DNA of 64,000 nt from Flavobacteriaceae bacterium UBA1682 (GCA_002320285.1 DCKE01000019.1:187901-251900); one strand, 5' to 3'. Positions 28,320-37,695 are shown, numbered from the stretch's first letter. Made by a program: numbers and translations. The notes: generated from the letters alone by a model not told the origin.

Positions 28320-28582
28320 AAATATCTTATTTATTTTTTTATAATAATTGATAGCCCGCTAAACAGTTACAGCGTTACTACTGCAGCAAAAACGCAACAA
28401 GATCGCAAGTCGGTATATCCGCCAAACCAGCTACTTAGACTTTATATTTAATTTTCCTTTCGCCATACCGTCACTAAGAGAATTGATCCCTTACACTAAG
28501 AAAATAAAATCAAATCGTACTGCTATTCAAGTTGCTTAAAAACAGGCATTTCAGCCGTTTGTAACTGTTGCTATAATGCTAT

Positions 28583-29191
28583 TTATTTGATTACAAATAC
28601 CACATTCATGTGCGAACTGTAATTGGATTCTTTTAAGATTTTATACGACATTTTTCCGTCTGCAGTGATTTCATCAATTTGAATAACAGTGTTATCATAG
28701 TAGGAGATATAATAGTAAAAATCAGTTGGGTTAGGGAAATATTCAATAGAAGCCGGAGAACCAGGACTATTTGATATTGGTGTCATAAACTGATTTTTAT
28801 ATGTGGCATATAGATCCAACGGCTTTGCAACAGTACCAACAATGGAAGTGTCAATAGTCATGGCTGGTAAGTAAAAAAAACTGCTGTGTTTGTCTTTGAC
28901 CGACAGACATACCCACACTGGCTTAAATGGTGTACCCGAATTTTGTGAAATGCATTTGTTCGTAGTATCATAGACCAATAAACCGACAGAAGGTGTATTA
29001 ATAGCGTTTTTTTGAGTTTCAGTCATTCTAGGAATTAAAATCCCTGCCGCATTGTTTACCACATCTAAAGCTGCACTGGGATCTGGATCCACAGTTCCGA
29101 TACCTGTACCGCTGACTTGTGAAAATACAGGTGTTACAATAAACAATAAAGAAAATGTTATTAAGAGCGTTATAATTTTAGTTTGTTTCAT
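28583..29191 (-). CDS. Small exported protein, paralogue A (202 aa)
   Basis: Signal peptide (cleavage near VFSQ-VSG), head TGIGTVDPDPSAALDV ... AGILIPRM, then a strand GLLVYDTTNKCISQN and a short tail. The C-terminal half (NPTDFYYYISYYD ... ILKESNYSSHMNVVFVIK) is shared with the two genes to its right. No membrane anchor or sorting domain is visible. It is probably transcribed from its own promoter at 29314-29321. Confidence 0.82.
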   Translation of the reverse strand: MKQTKIITLLITFSLLFIVTPVFSQVSGTGIGTVDPDPSAALDVVNNAAGILIPRMTETQKNAINTPSVGLLVYDTTNKCISQNSGTPFKPVWVCLSVKDKHSSFFYLPAMTIDTSIVGTVAKPLDLYATYKNQFMTPISNSPGSPASIEYFPNPTDFYYYISYYDNTVIQIDEITADGKMSYKILKESNYSSHMNVVFVIK

Positions 29192-29313
29192 AATTTATTT
29201 TTTTGTGTACCAATCGTAGTTACTATACGAATTGAGCTTTCTTATAAATTTTTATTTGTAGTAAAAGGTCGATGGTGAGTTCCACGCCTTCTGTGATTTT
29301 GTGCTAATAATTG

Positions 29314-29379
29314 CAAAACTACGGCGTTCTGTTTTCGTAGAACTATCCTATTAGAACACAAAACCTATATAAAAAGGCG
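29314..29379 (-). promoter_or_regulatory. Promoter and upstream conserved element of paralogue A
   Basis: TAGTTTTG (complement of 29314-29321) fits the -7 box. Upstream of it on the minus strand lies a 39-base element (29341-29379) that recurs at 31025-31063 with three mismatches and at the same distance from a -7 box. The core is CACAAAACCTATATAAAAAG as read on the plus strand. It is probably a binding site for a shared regulator. A short inverted repeat (AGAAC ... GTTCT) borders this copy. The surrounding 316-base gap has no gene. Confidence 0.5.
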
Positions 29380-29507
29380 TTCTTTTAAAAAGAAGATCTC
29401 AAGTATTGCTAAGGCACTATTATTAAGAGCTTTTGACAAGCGACAAAGACGGTGTCTATATGCATTTTTACCTTATTCAAATAATGTTCACTCAAGTAAG
29501 CAATCCC

Positions 29508-30095
29508 TTATCTGGCAACAAATACGATATTGACATAGGAATCGTAATTTGCTTTTTTAAGCACCGTATAGTTTAAAACTCCTTCTTTGCTAAAACTGTT
29601 TACTTTAATGATAGTCGGATCGTAATAGGTAATATAATAATACAAATCGGTCGGATTTGCATAATAATCTATGGTATTAGGAGCGCCATTACTTTTAAAC
29701 ATCGGTTGTTTAAATTGATTTTTATATTCCGTAAATAAATCGATTTTCAGGTTCGTTCCCACCACCTGAGTTGGGATGGTAATCGATGGCATATAAAAAG
29801 ATTGTTTGTTAAACAGCGTTAATCTGTCCCATATTGGATAATCTTCCGTTCCTATGTTTTGAGATACCGAATTTTGGTCGGTATCAAAAACCAACAAACT
29901 GTGTGCAGGACGTTTAATCGCTTTTTTCTCTGCTGTTGTTAATCTGGGAATCAGTAGCCCCTTGTCGACACTTTTTATTTCTAATGCCGAACTAACTTCA
30001 GCCATCGGTGTTAAAATACCTACTTGTGCCTGTAGGTGATAATTAGCCAATAATAGCAAGCCTAAAATTTGGAGTTTACTTATTTTTTTTATCAT
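29508..30095 (-). CDS. Small exported protein, paralogue B (195 aa)
   Basis: Signal peptide MIKKISKLQILGLLLLANYHLQAQ, head VGILTPMAEVSSALEI ... KGLLIPRL, strand SLLVFDTDQNSVSQN, and the family C-terminus (NPTDLYYYITYYD ... VLKKANYDSYVNIVFVAR). No promoter with the shared 39-base element is seen in the 168-base gap upstream, so it may be co-transcribed with paralogue C. Confidence 0.82.
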   Translation of the reverse strand: MIKKISKLQILGLLLLANYHLQAQVGILTPMAEVSSALEIKSVDKGLLIPRLTTAEKKAIKRPAHSLLVFDTDQNSVSQNIGTEDYPIWDRLTLFNKQSFYMPSITIPTQVVGTNLKIDLFTEYKNQFKQPMFKSNGAPNTIDYYANPTDLYYYITYYDPTIIKVNSFSKEGVLNYTVLKKANYDSYVNIVFVAR

Positions 30096-30263
30096 GATCT
30101 TATATTTTGATTTCTACTTTCTCTATCACAAATTGTCGTATGCGATGGAATCATCACTCAGCATAATATACTGTATTGACTAAGGTGGTAACGATTCCAC
30201 TATTTTCAACAACTATAATTAGAAAAATTATCTTGAAGGTTTTTGCTGAAAATTTTATTGATA

Positions 30264-30869
30264 TTACTTCAGTACAAATAGCACATTGATAAAAGTGTTG
30301 TAGTCGGATTCTTTGATAATTCTATAATCGATAGTTCCGATGCTACTTATCCCAAAGACGTCAAAAACAGTCTTATCGTATTGAAGTATATAATAGTATA
30401 AATCGGTTGCTTTCGGAAAATATGGAATAGCACCGGGTGCGCCATCGCTTTTTGCTGCGGGCTTACTGAATTGTTGTTTATAGGCCCCATATAAATCTAA
30501 TCGCCCATCACTATGTATTTTAGAAGCGTCAACGGCTATAGAAGGCATATAAAAAAAACTGTTTTGCGTATCTTTTTGGACTAAACACACCCATGTTGGT
30601 GCCTCAGGAGTTCCTGTATTTTGAGAAATACACTTGTTTGTTTTATCATAAACTAGCAATCCGGTAGCTGGCGCAATTATTGCATTTTTTTGGGTGACAT
30701 CCATTCTTGGAATTAGAATTCCAGCCGTGGTATTGACGACATCTAAAGCTGCACTGGGGTGTGGTTTTAGGGTGCCTAAACCCGTTCCATCAACTTGTGA
30801 AAATAGCGGTGTTGCTATTAAAAATAATACGCAGTTTGTTAGTAGCGTTAAAAAGTTAGTTTTTATCAT
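30264..30869 (-). CDS. Small exported protein, paralogue C (201 aa)
   Basis: Signal peptide (cleavage near LFSQ-VDG), head TGLGTLKPHPSAALDV ... AGILIPRM. It is closest to paralogue A (both have GLLVYD-TNKCISQN and a C in WVCL). The C-terminus KATDLYYYILQYD ... IIKESDYNTFINVLFVLK belongs to the same family. Its promoter region contains the conserved 39-base element. Confidence 0.82.
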   Translation of the reverse strand: MIKTNFLTLLTNCVLFLIATPLFSQVDGTGLGTLKPHPSAALDVVNTTAGILIPRMDVTQKNAIIAPATGLLVYDKTNKCISQNTGTPEAPTWVCLVQKDTQNSFFYMPSIAVDASKIHSDGRLDLYGAYKQQFSKPAAKSDGAPGAIPYFPKATDLYYYILQYDKTVFDVFGISSIGTIDYRIIKESDYNTFINVLFVLK

Positions 30870-30997
30870 AATTGTGATTTTAGTTCATTCCTTGCGATTC
30901 TTAGCTTGTTTTTAGCATAACCCAAAAATTTATTTTAGTATTTCACTAATCGATTGGTATTGCAAAACATCATATATTACCCTTAATTAAACCATTA

Positions 30998-31063
30998 CAA
31001 AATTATAGCAACCTACTTATATGAAACCACCCTATTAAAACACAAAACCTATATAAAAAGGCG
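30998..31063 (-). promoter_or_regulatory. Promoter and upstream conserved element of paralogue C
   Basis: TAATTTTG (complement of 30998-31005) is a -7 box. The conserved element occupies 31025-31063. The offset from the -7 box to the CACAAAACC core is 43 bases, the same as upstream of paralogue A. In this copy the element is bordered by ACCACCC / GGGTGGT (31026-31032 / 31062-31068), an inverted repeat different in sequence from that of the other copy. Confidence 0.5.
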
Positions 31064-31153
31064 GGTGGTAGACCTCTGAAATTTCAATCTTAGCATTTTT
31101 ATATCGTATAGTTTTAATAGGAAACTCCCTATTCAGTATACATTGAATGGCAC

Positions 31154-32644
31154 TTAATTTTTATTTAATAGCTCTTGACGGAACATGCGATTGGATCTTA
31201 TACTACAGTCGGTAATGTTCATCTCAAAACTCGTTGGAGATAAAGCAGTTGTGCCTTTATAAGGAGTAACTTTTATGGTATACTTTCCTGAATTTGGATA
31301 TAAGTGATAGATTTTATAATCCGTAGTTCCATGAACAAATATTTGCTCTTTCGTTGCCGAACCGTCTCCAAAATCCCAAACCAATCTAGTTGGTTCTTTG
31401 CCTGCGCTTATTGCTATACTTACCGCAAGTTTAGCCTCATAACCGGCACAGGAAAACGGTATAGCTTGAGGAGCGATTGAAAGAAATGACATCGCGAAAT
31501 TGGGAAGACCATATACGGAACTACCCCTTAGGAAAGCATTGAATACTCTAACGTCATTCCCTCCTTCGTCGGGATCGGTGATGACAATTAAGCGTTTCTC
31601 GTATTCTGCTGTTCCCGTGTAAAATATTCCATAAACTCTTTTGTCCGGACCAAGGCGGTAATTAATGGCGGTGGGTGCTAAAGTTGATAAGTTGACATCG
31701 CCAGCCCTTAGATCTGAATATTTAATTTTAAAACTAGTTTTAATATTTCCTAAGTTGGTATTTCCAATATAGAGATATTCTCCATTTGCTGAGAAAGTTC
31801 CTCCATATAGAAAAGTTGCATCAGGCTTTACCAACTTTAGTCTGATATCAGAAATTATCCCCGTATTTGCATCGAAATCAGTAGATATTATAGTTGCTAT
31901 TTGCGAACAAAAATTAACTAATTTGGAACGATCTACAGACACGATCAGTTCCCCAACATAACCTCCTAACATGAGCCCCTTTACAATCGGTAATGTTGGA
32001 GTCTTATACATGATAGGATTTACTGAGAATCCTTGGTCGGTCAACTCCCAAACATAAAAGTAATCACCAGTACGATGAATCAACCAATAATCAATTCCAT
32101 TCTTATGCGGCACCACCGTTACATTTTCTGCACAAATTCCATCTTTTAATAGGCTGTTTTTCGTATTCAGTTCCACAGATCCCAAATCATTGGGATCATT
32201 GACATCCATATTAACTACTGAATAACGAAGCCCAGCAGCTGGTTTTTCCTGAGATGCCATAGTAACCACATAAAATTTATTGGGATTGTTTGGAGCCGGA
32301 ACTACGATCCCAGATTGAGTTGCAGTAGGTTCCCCAAGTAATCCAGTTCCATTTTTCATCACTTGATTATTCTTGTTATAGACAGTGCGTCCATCCGAAG
32401 ACATCAGTAAATTCCCATTATGATCCGACAAGGTAAAACAACCTTCAACCGTATAAAGTGGACCTACAACTGGATTAGGTAGACCTGAAGTAAGTTTTCC
32501 CTCTTGTGAGGTAGCGTTTATGGTAGCATTAAAATCTAATCCGCCATTATAACCAAAATACCACCAGTTCATTTCCTTTTGAGCTTGCATATTTGATGGA
32601 ATTAGACACAAACACAACAGTATCCAACAAATTTTCTTTTTCAT
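31154..32644 (-). CDS. Exported PKD-domain protein, paralogue 1 (496 aa)
   Basis: The start is set at the ATG at 32644 (MKKKICWILLCLCL); the longer frame begins at TTG. After the signal peptide comes KEMNWWYFGYNGGLDFN, the N-terminal motif of a family of Bacteroidetes surface proteins, then propeller-like repeats (SDHNGNLLMSSDGRTVYNKN, QSGIVVPAPNNPNKFYVV) and a PKD fold at ~395-475 (LVWDFGDGSATKEQ). Relatives that I know of usually continue into a type-B T9SS sorting domain; this one stops shortly after the PKD fold. It follows its close paralogue at 32717 after 72 bases. Confidence 0.87.
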   Translation of the reverse strand: MKKKICWILLCLCLIPSNMQAQKEMNWWYFGYNGGLDFNATINATSQEGKLTSGLPNPVVGPLYTVEGCFTLSDHNGNLLMSSDGRTVYNKNNQVMKNGTGLLGEPTATQSGIVVPAPNNPNKFYVVTMASQEKPAAGLRYSVVNMDVNDPNDLGSVELNTKNSLLKDGICAENVTVVPHKNGIDYWLIHRTGDYFYVWELTDQGFSVNPIMYKTPTLPIVKGLMLGGYVGELIVSVDRSKLVNFCSQIATIISTDFDANTGIISDIRLKLVKPDATFLYGGTFSANGEYLYIGNTNLGNIKTSFKIKYSDLRAGDVNLSTLAPTAINYRLGPDKRVYGIFYTGTAEYEKRLIVITDPDEGGNDVRVFNAFLRGSSVYGLPNFAMSFLSIAPQAIPFSCAGYEAKLAVSIAISAGKEPTRLVWDFGDGSATKEQIFVHGTTDYKIYHLYPNSGKYTIKVTPYKGTTALSPTSFEMNITDCSIRSNRMFRQELLNKN

Positions 32645-32716
32645 TTTTTTCGATTTTATAAGATTTTTATATCTGTGCAATTGCTATTTTTTAGCGGTAG
32701 TATCTAACTCGATTAT

Positions 32717-34198
32717 CTATGATAAATCCAGACGAATCATCCTATTAGATTTTATATTACACTCTATCACCTTTGCTTCAAAAGTGGTTGATGGCAAAGC
32801 AGTTGTTCCTTTATATGGAGTAATCATTACTTTAAAAATCCCCGCTTTTTTATAAAAATGAAGGCTCTTATATTCTGTATTTCCTTTAATAAATGTTTGC
32901 TCTATAGTTGGTGATCCATCTCCAAAATCCCATACCAATTTAGTGGGAACATCTTTACTATTAACAGCTATACGTATAGCAAATGCATAGTCATAACCTG
33001 CACAAGAAAATGGTTTTAGCTGCGCTTCTAAGGACAAAAACAACATTGCAAAATTGGGAAGTCCAAAATCTGAAGCTCCAACTAGATAATCAGAAAACAC
33101 CTTAACATTATTTCCTCCTTCATCGGGATCTGTAATAACAATTAAGCGTTTCTCATTTTTCAGCCCACCTGCATAAAATATCCCATAAACTCTTTTGTCT
33201 GGACCCAAGCGATAATTAATTGCGGCTGGCGCGATAGTGGATAAATTGACATCACCAGCCCTCAAATCCGAATATTTAATTTTAAAGCTGTTTTTAATAC
33301 CAGCTGCAATCGTATTACCTATATATAGATACTCGCCATTTGAAGAAAAAGTACCACCATATAAAGAGGTTGCTGCAGGCATTATTGACTTAAGTTTGAC
33401 GTCAGCTACTACCCCCGTACTATTATCAAAATCGGCAGAAATTATAGTGGCTGCTTGCGAACAAAAATTAACTAACTTTCTTGTGTCTACTGAGACGATT
33501 AACTCTCCAATATAACCTCCAGGTATTTTTCCTTTCACTAAAGGCAAAGCAGGAATTTTATAGGTTTTGGGAGTAGCTGAGAATCCTTGGTCATTTAGTA
33601 ACCAAACATAAAACAATTCACCTGTACGATGAACCAACCAATAATCGATTCCATTTTTATGTCGTATAACCGTTATGTTTTCAGCAGTTGGCCCCGTTTT
33701 CAATAAACTGTTTTTGGTCGTTAGCTCGACCGATCCCATATCATTGGGATCAGTGACGTCTATGTTGACGACCGAGTAGCGAAGTCCTATACTGGGCTGA
33801 TCTTCAGTAGCCACAGTCAGCACATAAAATTTATTGGTGTCGTTTGGAGCCGGAACAACTATTCCTGATTGAGTAGCCGAGTTATCTCCTAATAAACCAG
33901 TTCCATTGCTCATCACTTGGTTTTTTTTATTATAGATGGTACTGCCATCCGATGACATCAGTAAGTTGCCCTGGCTATCAGATAAGGTAAAACAACCCTC
34001 AGAAGTAGAAAGTGGACCTAACACTGGCTTAGGCATCCCCGTAACAGCTACGCCATCTAGCGAAGTAACCGTTTGAGTGTCATTAAAATTCAAGCCTGCA
34101 TTATAACCAAAATACCACCAGTTCATTTCCTTTTGTGCCTGTATTTGCACGGGAAATAGTAGTCCACACATTATTAAAAAATAGATTTGTTTTTTCAT
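32717..34198 (-). CDS. Exported PKD-domain protein, paralogue 2 (493 aa)
   Basis: Signal peptide MKKQIYFLIMCGLLFPVQIQAQ, the motif KEMNWWYFGYNAGLNFN, propeller-like blades and a PKD fold (LVWDFGDGSPTIEQ) near the end. Sequence identity with the next gene is high over the full length, so it is a tandem duplicate. It ends IKSNRMIRLDLS with no sorting domain. It is probably exported by the Sec pathway to the periplasm or retained at the surface by an unknown means. Confidence 0.87.
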   Translation of the reverse strand: MKKQIYFLIMCGLLFPVQIQAQKEMNWWYFGYNAGLNFNDTQTVTSLDGVAVTGMPKPVLGPLSTSEGCFTLSDSQGNLLMSSDGSTIYNKKNQVMSNGTGLLGDNSATQSGIVVPAPNDTNKFYVLTVATEDQPSIGLRYSVVNIDVTDPNDMGSVELTTKNSLLKTGPTAENITVIRHKNGIDYWLVHRTGELFYVWLLNDQGFSATPKTYKIPALPLVKGKIPGGYIGELIVSVDTRKLVNFCSQAATIISADFDNSTGVVADVKLKSIMPAATSLYGGTFSSNGEYLYIGNTIAAGIKNSFKIKYSDLRAGDVNLSTIAPAAINYRLGPDKRVYGIFYAGGLKNEKRLIVITDPDEGGNNVKVFSDYLVGASDFGLPNFAMLFLSLEAQLKPFSCAGYDYAFAIRIAVNSKDVPTKLVWDFGDGSPTIEQTFIKGNTEYKSLHFYKKAGIFKVMITPYKGTTALPSTTFEAKVIECNIKSNRMIRLDLS

Positions 34199-34365
34199 TT
34201 TGATTTGATTGTCATTTTAAAATCCTTTACTCTTGTAAGTCCATTTATAAGAATCTAAGTCGGTATTTTGTGTTATAAAGTTTATGGGGATCTATAAACT
34301 GTTGCTCCAAGTTGCCATTGACAACTATTCTTTTTCAGTAATTAAAGTCCGGTTAAAACTTTGCA

Positions 34366-34394
34366 CAAAATTAAGACGATATAAGCAGACAAAA
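34366..34394 (-). promoter_or_regulatory. Promoter of the PKD-protein gene pair
   Basis: TAATTTTG (complement of 34366-34373) with a TTTTG (complement of 34390-34394) 16 bases further upstream fits the -7/-33 pattern. The leader before the ATG at 34198 would be about 160 bases. The 491-base gap 34199-34689 also carries the rightward promoter of the next gene and no ORF. Confidence 0.5.
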
Positions 34395-34661
34395 CTTCCA
34401 TAAAAACACTAAATAGTGCTATATAAAGTCGCTACAACAGTCAAATGATTAATTCAATTCATCGAATGGTTACGATGACCTACATGGTCACAAGCGATAT
34501 TCAAAACGATTTAATTTCGTACTTGGTAAGCCTACTTTAGTAGGGATAAAAACAAACTGACAACTGAGAAGGCATTGACAGTTGTATTGGTGAACAATTG
34601 AAACAAAATGGATTTTAATAAGATAAAAGGAACTTTTAAACAAACATTAAAACGAAATATT

Positions 34662-34669
34662 TACATTTG
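34662..34669 (+). promoter_or_regulatory. -7 promoter element TACATTTG
   Basis: An exact TAnnTTTG box ending 20 bases before the ATG at 34690, in the same position as in the broken copy at 12276. Confidence 0.6.
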
Positions 34670-34689
34670 AGTATTATTTCTTATACAAA

Positions 34690-35859
34690 ATGGATAAAAA
34701 ATTAAAACGATTCTTAATTAAGACTATCGGTCTCTTATTGCTGGTTCATTTGGGGTATTTTGCCTACGGATTTTTTACGTTTAAAGGCCTAGCTCACATC
34801 AATATATTCACTGAATTTTACCGCTTTAAGTTTTATGACGATGTGTCCATTTCCCATTTTTTTATCACGGGTTTATTTTTACTGATCTTTTTGATTTTCT
34901 TGTTAAAAAATCACACTAAACACCCCTATAGCTCGACTAGCTTAATTCAAATTGGCGGTGTACTGTTGCTCATTTCCTTTTTGAGTTTTTCGTTCTTCGT
35001 CAGTTATAGTTTCGGTATGAATGCTCAACTAAAATCCGAATTATCAGAGTCCGAATTCAATAAAGACAAAAGCCTGTTAAATGTCTTACATCCTTTTCTA
35101 TATCCTTCATCGGCTTATTCGTCTCAGGAATTGTTTAATCCGGTCCATATACTCTATCCCAAACCCTATCCCATAATCGAGGTAGTAGATAGTACGCTGC
35201 TTGTTGGACAATACTATCAATTATCCTATAAGTATTACAGTATAGATACATTGAAAATGCTGACTGCAGACTTAAATCAAGCCTCAACGCTTACGACCAG
35301 TGTATTAGGTCAACTCGGTTTCGATCAAAAAGAACTCTTGAGTCGAATAATCACAAAGAATACAGTAAATGACAGCACAGAAATCATCTATAAAGGCAGC
35401 GAGGTCAATCCGAGATACGATACGGCTATTTGTGTGTTTGTCGAAAACAAATCACTGTTTAGCCCTATAAAAGGTGTCGCCATCGACAAACAGCAGTATA
35501 AATCGGCTGTGGAACGCTACAAATTGCTGTATGAGTATAAACCGGATTCCCTGCTATCGCAGTTTCAAAAATTGGATCGCCTTTTCGGCAAATACCAAAT
35601 CGAAAATCATATCGTCAGTGCCGATTTGGTCGATGACATCTTGTACTATAAAAAGACCGATGAACTGCCAACTGCTATCCGCAATAATTTTGATCGGAGC
35701 GCTCTAGCCGATAAGTTCAACACCGTAGATCGCTTGTTTTATCAACCGAATTTTATGCATCCCGATATACTACCGATCTTCCTAAGTGTGGTCTTTGGAA
35801 TTTGGCTTATTGGTTTTGCACTTTTTATTGTAGTCGCTTACGCTGCAAAAAAAAGCTAA
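34690..35859 (+). CDS. Membrane protein of unknown function, intact copy (389 aa)
   Basis: Three or four membrane helices: ~10-30, ~58-72 and ~85-108 near the N-terminus, and one at the C-terminus (PIFLSVVFGIWLIGFALFIVV). Between them lies a ~250-residue domain, probably extracytoplasmic, that I do not recognise (motifs include YPKPYPIIEVVDS and VNPRYDTAICVFVE). The lysine-rich N-terminus (MDKKLKRFLIK) fits a cytoplasmic end. A 735-base segment from the ATG onward is about 98 % identical to the broken copy at 12276. It stands alone, divergent from the PKD genes and convergent with the 191-aa gene. Confidence 0.85.
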   Translation: MDKKLKRFLIKTIGLLLLVHLGYFAYGFFTFKGLAHINIFTEFYRFKFYDDVSISHFFITGLFLLIFLIFLLKNHTKHPYSSTSLIQIGGVLLLISFLSFSFFVSYSFGMNAQLKSELSESEFNKDKSLLNVLHPFLYPSSAYSSQELFNPVHILYPKPYPIIEVVDSTLLVGQYYQLSYKYYSIDTLKMLTADLNQASTLTTSVLGQLGFDQKELLSRIITKNTVNDSTEIIYKGSEVNPRYDTAICVFVENKSLFSPIKGVAIDKQQYKSAVERYKLLYEYKPDSLLSQFQKLDRLFGKYQIENHIVSADLVDDILYYKKTDELPTAIRNNFDRSALADKFNTVDRLFYQPNFMHPDILPIFLSVVFGIWLIGFALFIVVAYAAKKS

Positions 35860-35953
35860 AAAAAGTTGCTGCTCTATTATTTTATCTATAGCAGTCGACA
35901 TGCGTATCCAAGATTGTAAATTATTATGATCCCGTTGCCAGTTCCAGTAAATA

Positions 35954-36529
35954 TTATGGTTGCCGTTCTACAATTGGCTTTATATGATTGTTTATTGCTA
36001 AACTATCTATGATTTCTTCAAACAGGGCTTTGATGTCATCTAAAACGGAAAACGCGAGCTCATCTTTGTCGATATATGTAGCCAATTCGAAAATGTTTTT
36101 ACCAAGAGCCGTTCCCCAGATTCCGTCGTTGCTGTCAATGATTAATTCTACCACAGCTAAGTCCATGATTTTATTGGTAATAGAACGGTTTAATGCCGCT
36201 AGAGAAACTCCTCTATTTAAAAATATTAGATATTTACAATTAAAACGCTGATTCTGGGTTTTAAAACGCTTGGTATTTAAAATGTTGAGCGTTTTATTTA
36301 AAAACGTCGCTTTACAAATTTTGAGATACATTGGTTTGCTTGATTCAAAATGACAATACACTCTAGTTACTGTAGATTCAAAACTTTGAATTCCCACACT
36401 ACTGTGAAAAGTGTAATGATCGAAAATTATACTATACCCTTTATAATCGTATACAGCTTTTGACGAATGCCAATACGAACGCTCGACATAATCGGATTTT
36501 ATAAATTTACTGTAGTTTTTCCAATACAT
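35954..36529 (-). CDS. Hypothetical cytoplasmic protein (191 aa)
   Basis: I do not recognise this protein. It has no signal peptide or membrane helix. The N-terminal ~100 residues alternate strands (GYSIIFDHYTFHSS); the C-terminal ~60 residues look helical and acidic (DKDELAFSVLDDIKALFEEI). It has no operon partner; the VOC gene lies about 110 bases upstream on the same strand. Confidence 0.68.
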   Translation of the reverse strand: MYWKNYSKFIKSDYVERSYWHSSKAVYDYKGYSIIFDHYTFHSSVGIQSFESTVTRVYCHFESSKPMYLKICKATFLNKTLNILNTKRFKTQNQRFNCKYLIFLNRGVSLAALNRSITNKIMDLAVVELIIDSNDGIWGTALGKNIFELATYIDKDELAFSVLDDIKALFEEIIDSLAINNHIKPIVERQP

Positions 36530-36638
36530 CTGTTTTTTGTTTAGTCAATACGTACACAATCCCATAAGTAAGGCGAATTAATTCTACCTATTCCCCAAAT
36601 ATTCCTTACTTTCAAACTATACATCAGATTCAAATATT

Positions 36639-37016
36639 TTATATTTTAGCGCTTTTTAACTGAAACACGTTGCCTTCCGGATCCAATCCGTCGCACAACC
36701 AATAATCATAATCCTCAAAAGTTTTGATATCACGCATTCGGACGTTTTTCGAAATCAAATTATTTCTCGCCATTTGAATATCCACGTCAACCTCAAACAC
36801 CATTTTCGCATTGCTCTGGTAGGTCTGAACCGCATTTACTTTTCCGCGATATTCCAATCCCATAGTGTGCAGTCCAATATGTACTCCAGCTGCGTTTAAC
36901 AACACCCAATTCAAGTCTTCTTCGATAATTTCTAACCCAAAATTTTCTGTGTAAAATTCCTTGAGGTTTTTTACATCTTGTACATATAGAATTAAAGTAC
37001 TCAACCTAACATTCAT
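36639..37016 (-). CDS. VOC / glyoxalase-bleomycin resistance family protein (125 aa)
   Basis: A single vicinal-oxygen-chelate module with two beta-alpha-beta-beta-beta halves: STLILYVQDVKNLKEFYTEN at the start and GNVFQLKSAK at the end, where the final metal-ligand position is usually E or Q (here Q in VFQL). The start is the ATG at 37016; the longer frame needs a TTG. Substrate assignment is not possible: the family includes lyases, dioxygenases and antibiotic-binding proteins. It lies 36 bases downstream of the small membrane-protein gene and is likely co-transcribed with it. Confidence 0.82.
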   Translation of the reverse strand: MNVRLSTLILYVQDVKNLKEFYTENFGLEIIEEDLNWVLLNAAGVHIGLHTMGLEYRGKVNAVQTYQSNAKMVFEVDVDIQMARNNLISKNVRMRDIKTFEDYDYWLCDGLDPEGNVFQLKSAKI

Positions 37017-37052
37017 TGAACTCAAATTATAAAATTAATAAACGATCCCTTT

Positions 37053-37451
37053 TTAAAATATCAAATCGAACAGACCACAAATACCTGCTCCGAGTATAAG
37101 GGTCCAAGAAATCCAGTCCTTAAATTGATTCTCCGCATGCTTTAAATACACGAGGTGCGCAACGAGATGTATTACTAGAAAAACATCAAAACCCATTCTA
37201 AAGTTTTGCAGCGACTCATAAGCTATTAATTGCCAGACGATAAAGCAGCCTATTGGTATATGCGCCAACAAAAAGATCCGTTTTCCCCATAGATCGTTGA
37301 GCTGGGAAAGTCCCGGAAAAATACGCCATTCCTTACAGCGAACAGCATCCATTTCATGTAAGACAAAAAAGGTAATCCCTAAAAAAAACAAAAACGATGC
37401 TGACATAAAAATGGGGAAACTATTAAATACTGCTATACTCAAAATCCGCAT
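37053..37451 (-). CDS. Small four-helix membrane protein, DUF6713-like (132 aa)
   Basis: The start is the ATG at 37451 (MRILSIAVFN); the longer frame begins with TTG. Four hydrophobic helices span the chain. The motif LHEMDAVRCKEWRI after the first helix is the feature by which I associate it with the DUF6713 group; that assignment is from memory and should be treated as tentative. The conserved H, E, D and C residues near the membrane surface suggest a binding or catalytic site, but the function is unknown. It is followed by the VOC gene. Confidence 0.78.
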   Translation of the reverse strand: MRILSIAVFNSFPIFMSASFLFFLGITFFVLHEMDAVRCKEWRIFPGLSQLNDLWGKRIFLLAHIPIGCFIVWQLIAYESLQNFRMGFDVFLVIHLVAHLVYLKHAENQFKDWISWTLILGAGICGLFDLIF

Positions 37452-37695
37452 ATCGGAACACAAAGATAACGAAGCATATTGTACTGCAAGAGTTCTAACC
37501 TCAAATTTACAGACTGGGATTTAAATTTTTCAACTCCCACTTACTTTAATTAAAATACAAAAAACAACTAAAAAAACCAAACTATTTAACTCAACAAACT
37601 GCAAATAAAACATTTAAAATTATCCAAAACAGTAACTGATTTTAAATGATAAAACACGGTATTATATGTAAATTAGTCCGCATCAATACAGCACT

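Noticed and set aside
29341..31063. Invertible promoter (phase variation) between the two 39-base elements
   Set aside because: The two copies have the same orientation, so recombination would delete rather than invert; no invertase gene is present.
12276..35859. Composite transposon explaining the two copies of the membrane-protein gene
   Set aside because: No transposase, terminal inverted repeats or target duplications at either copy; similarity starts at the ATG, which fits conversion better.
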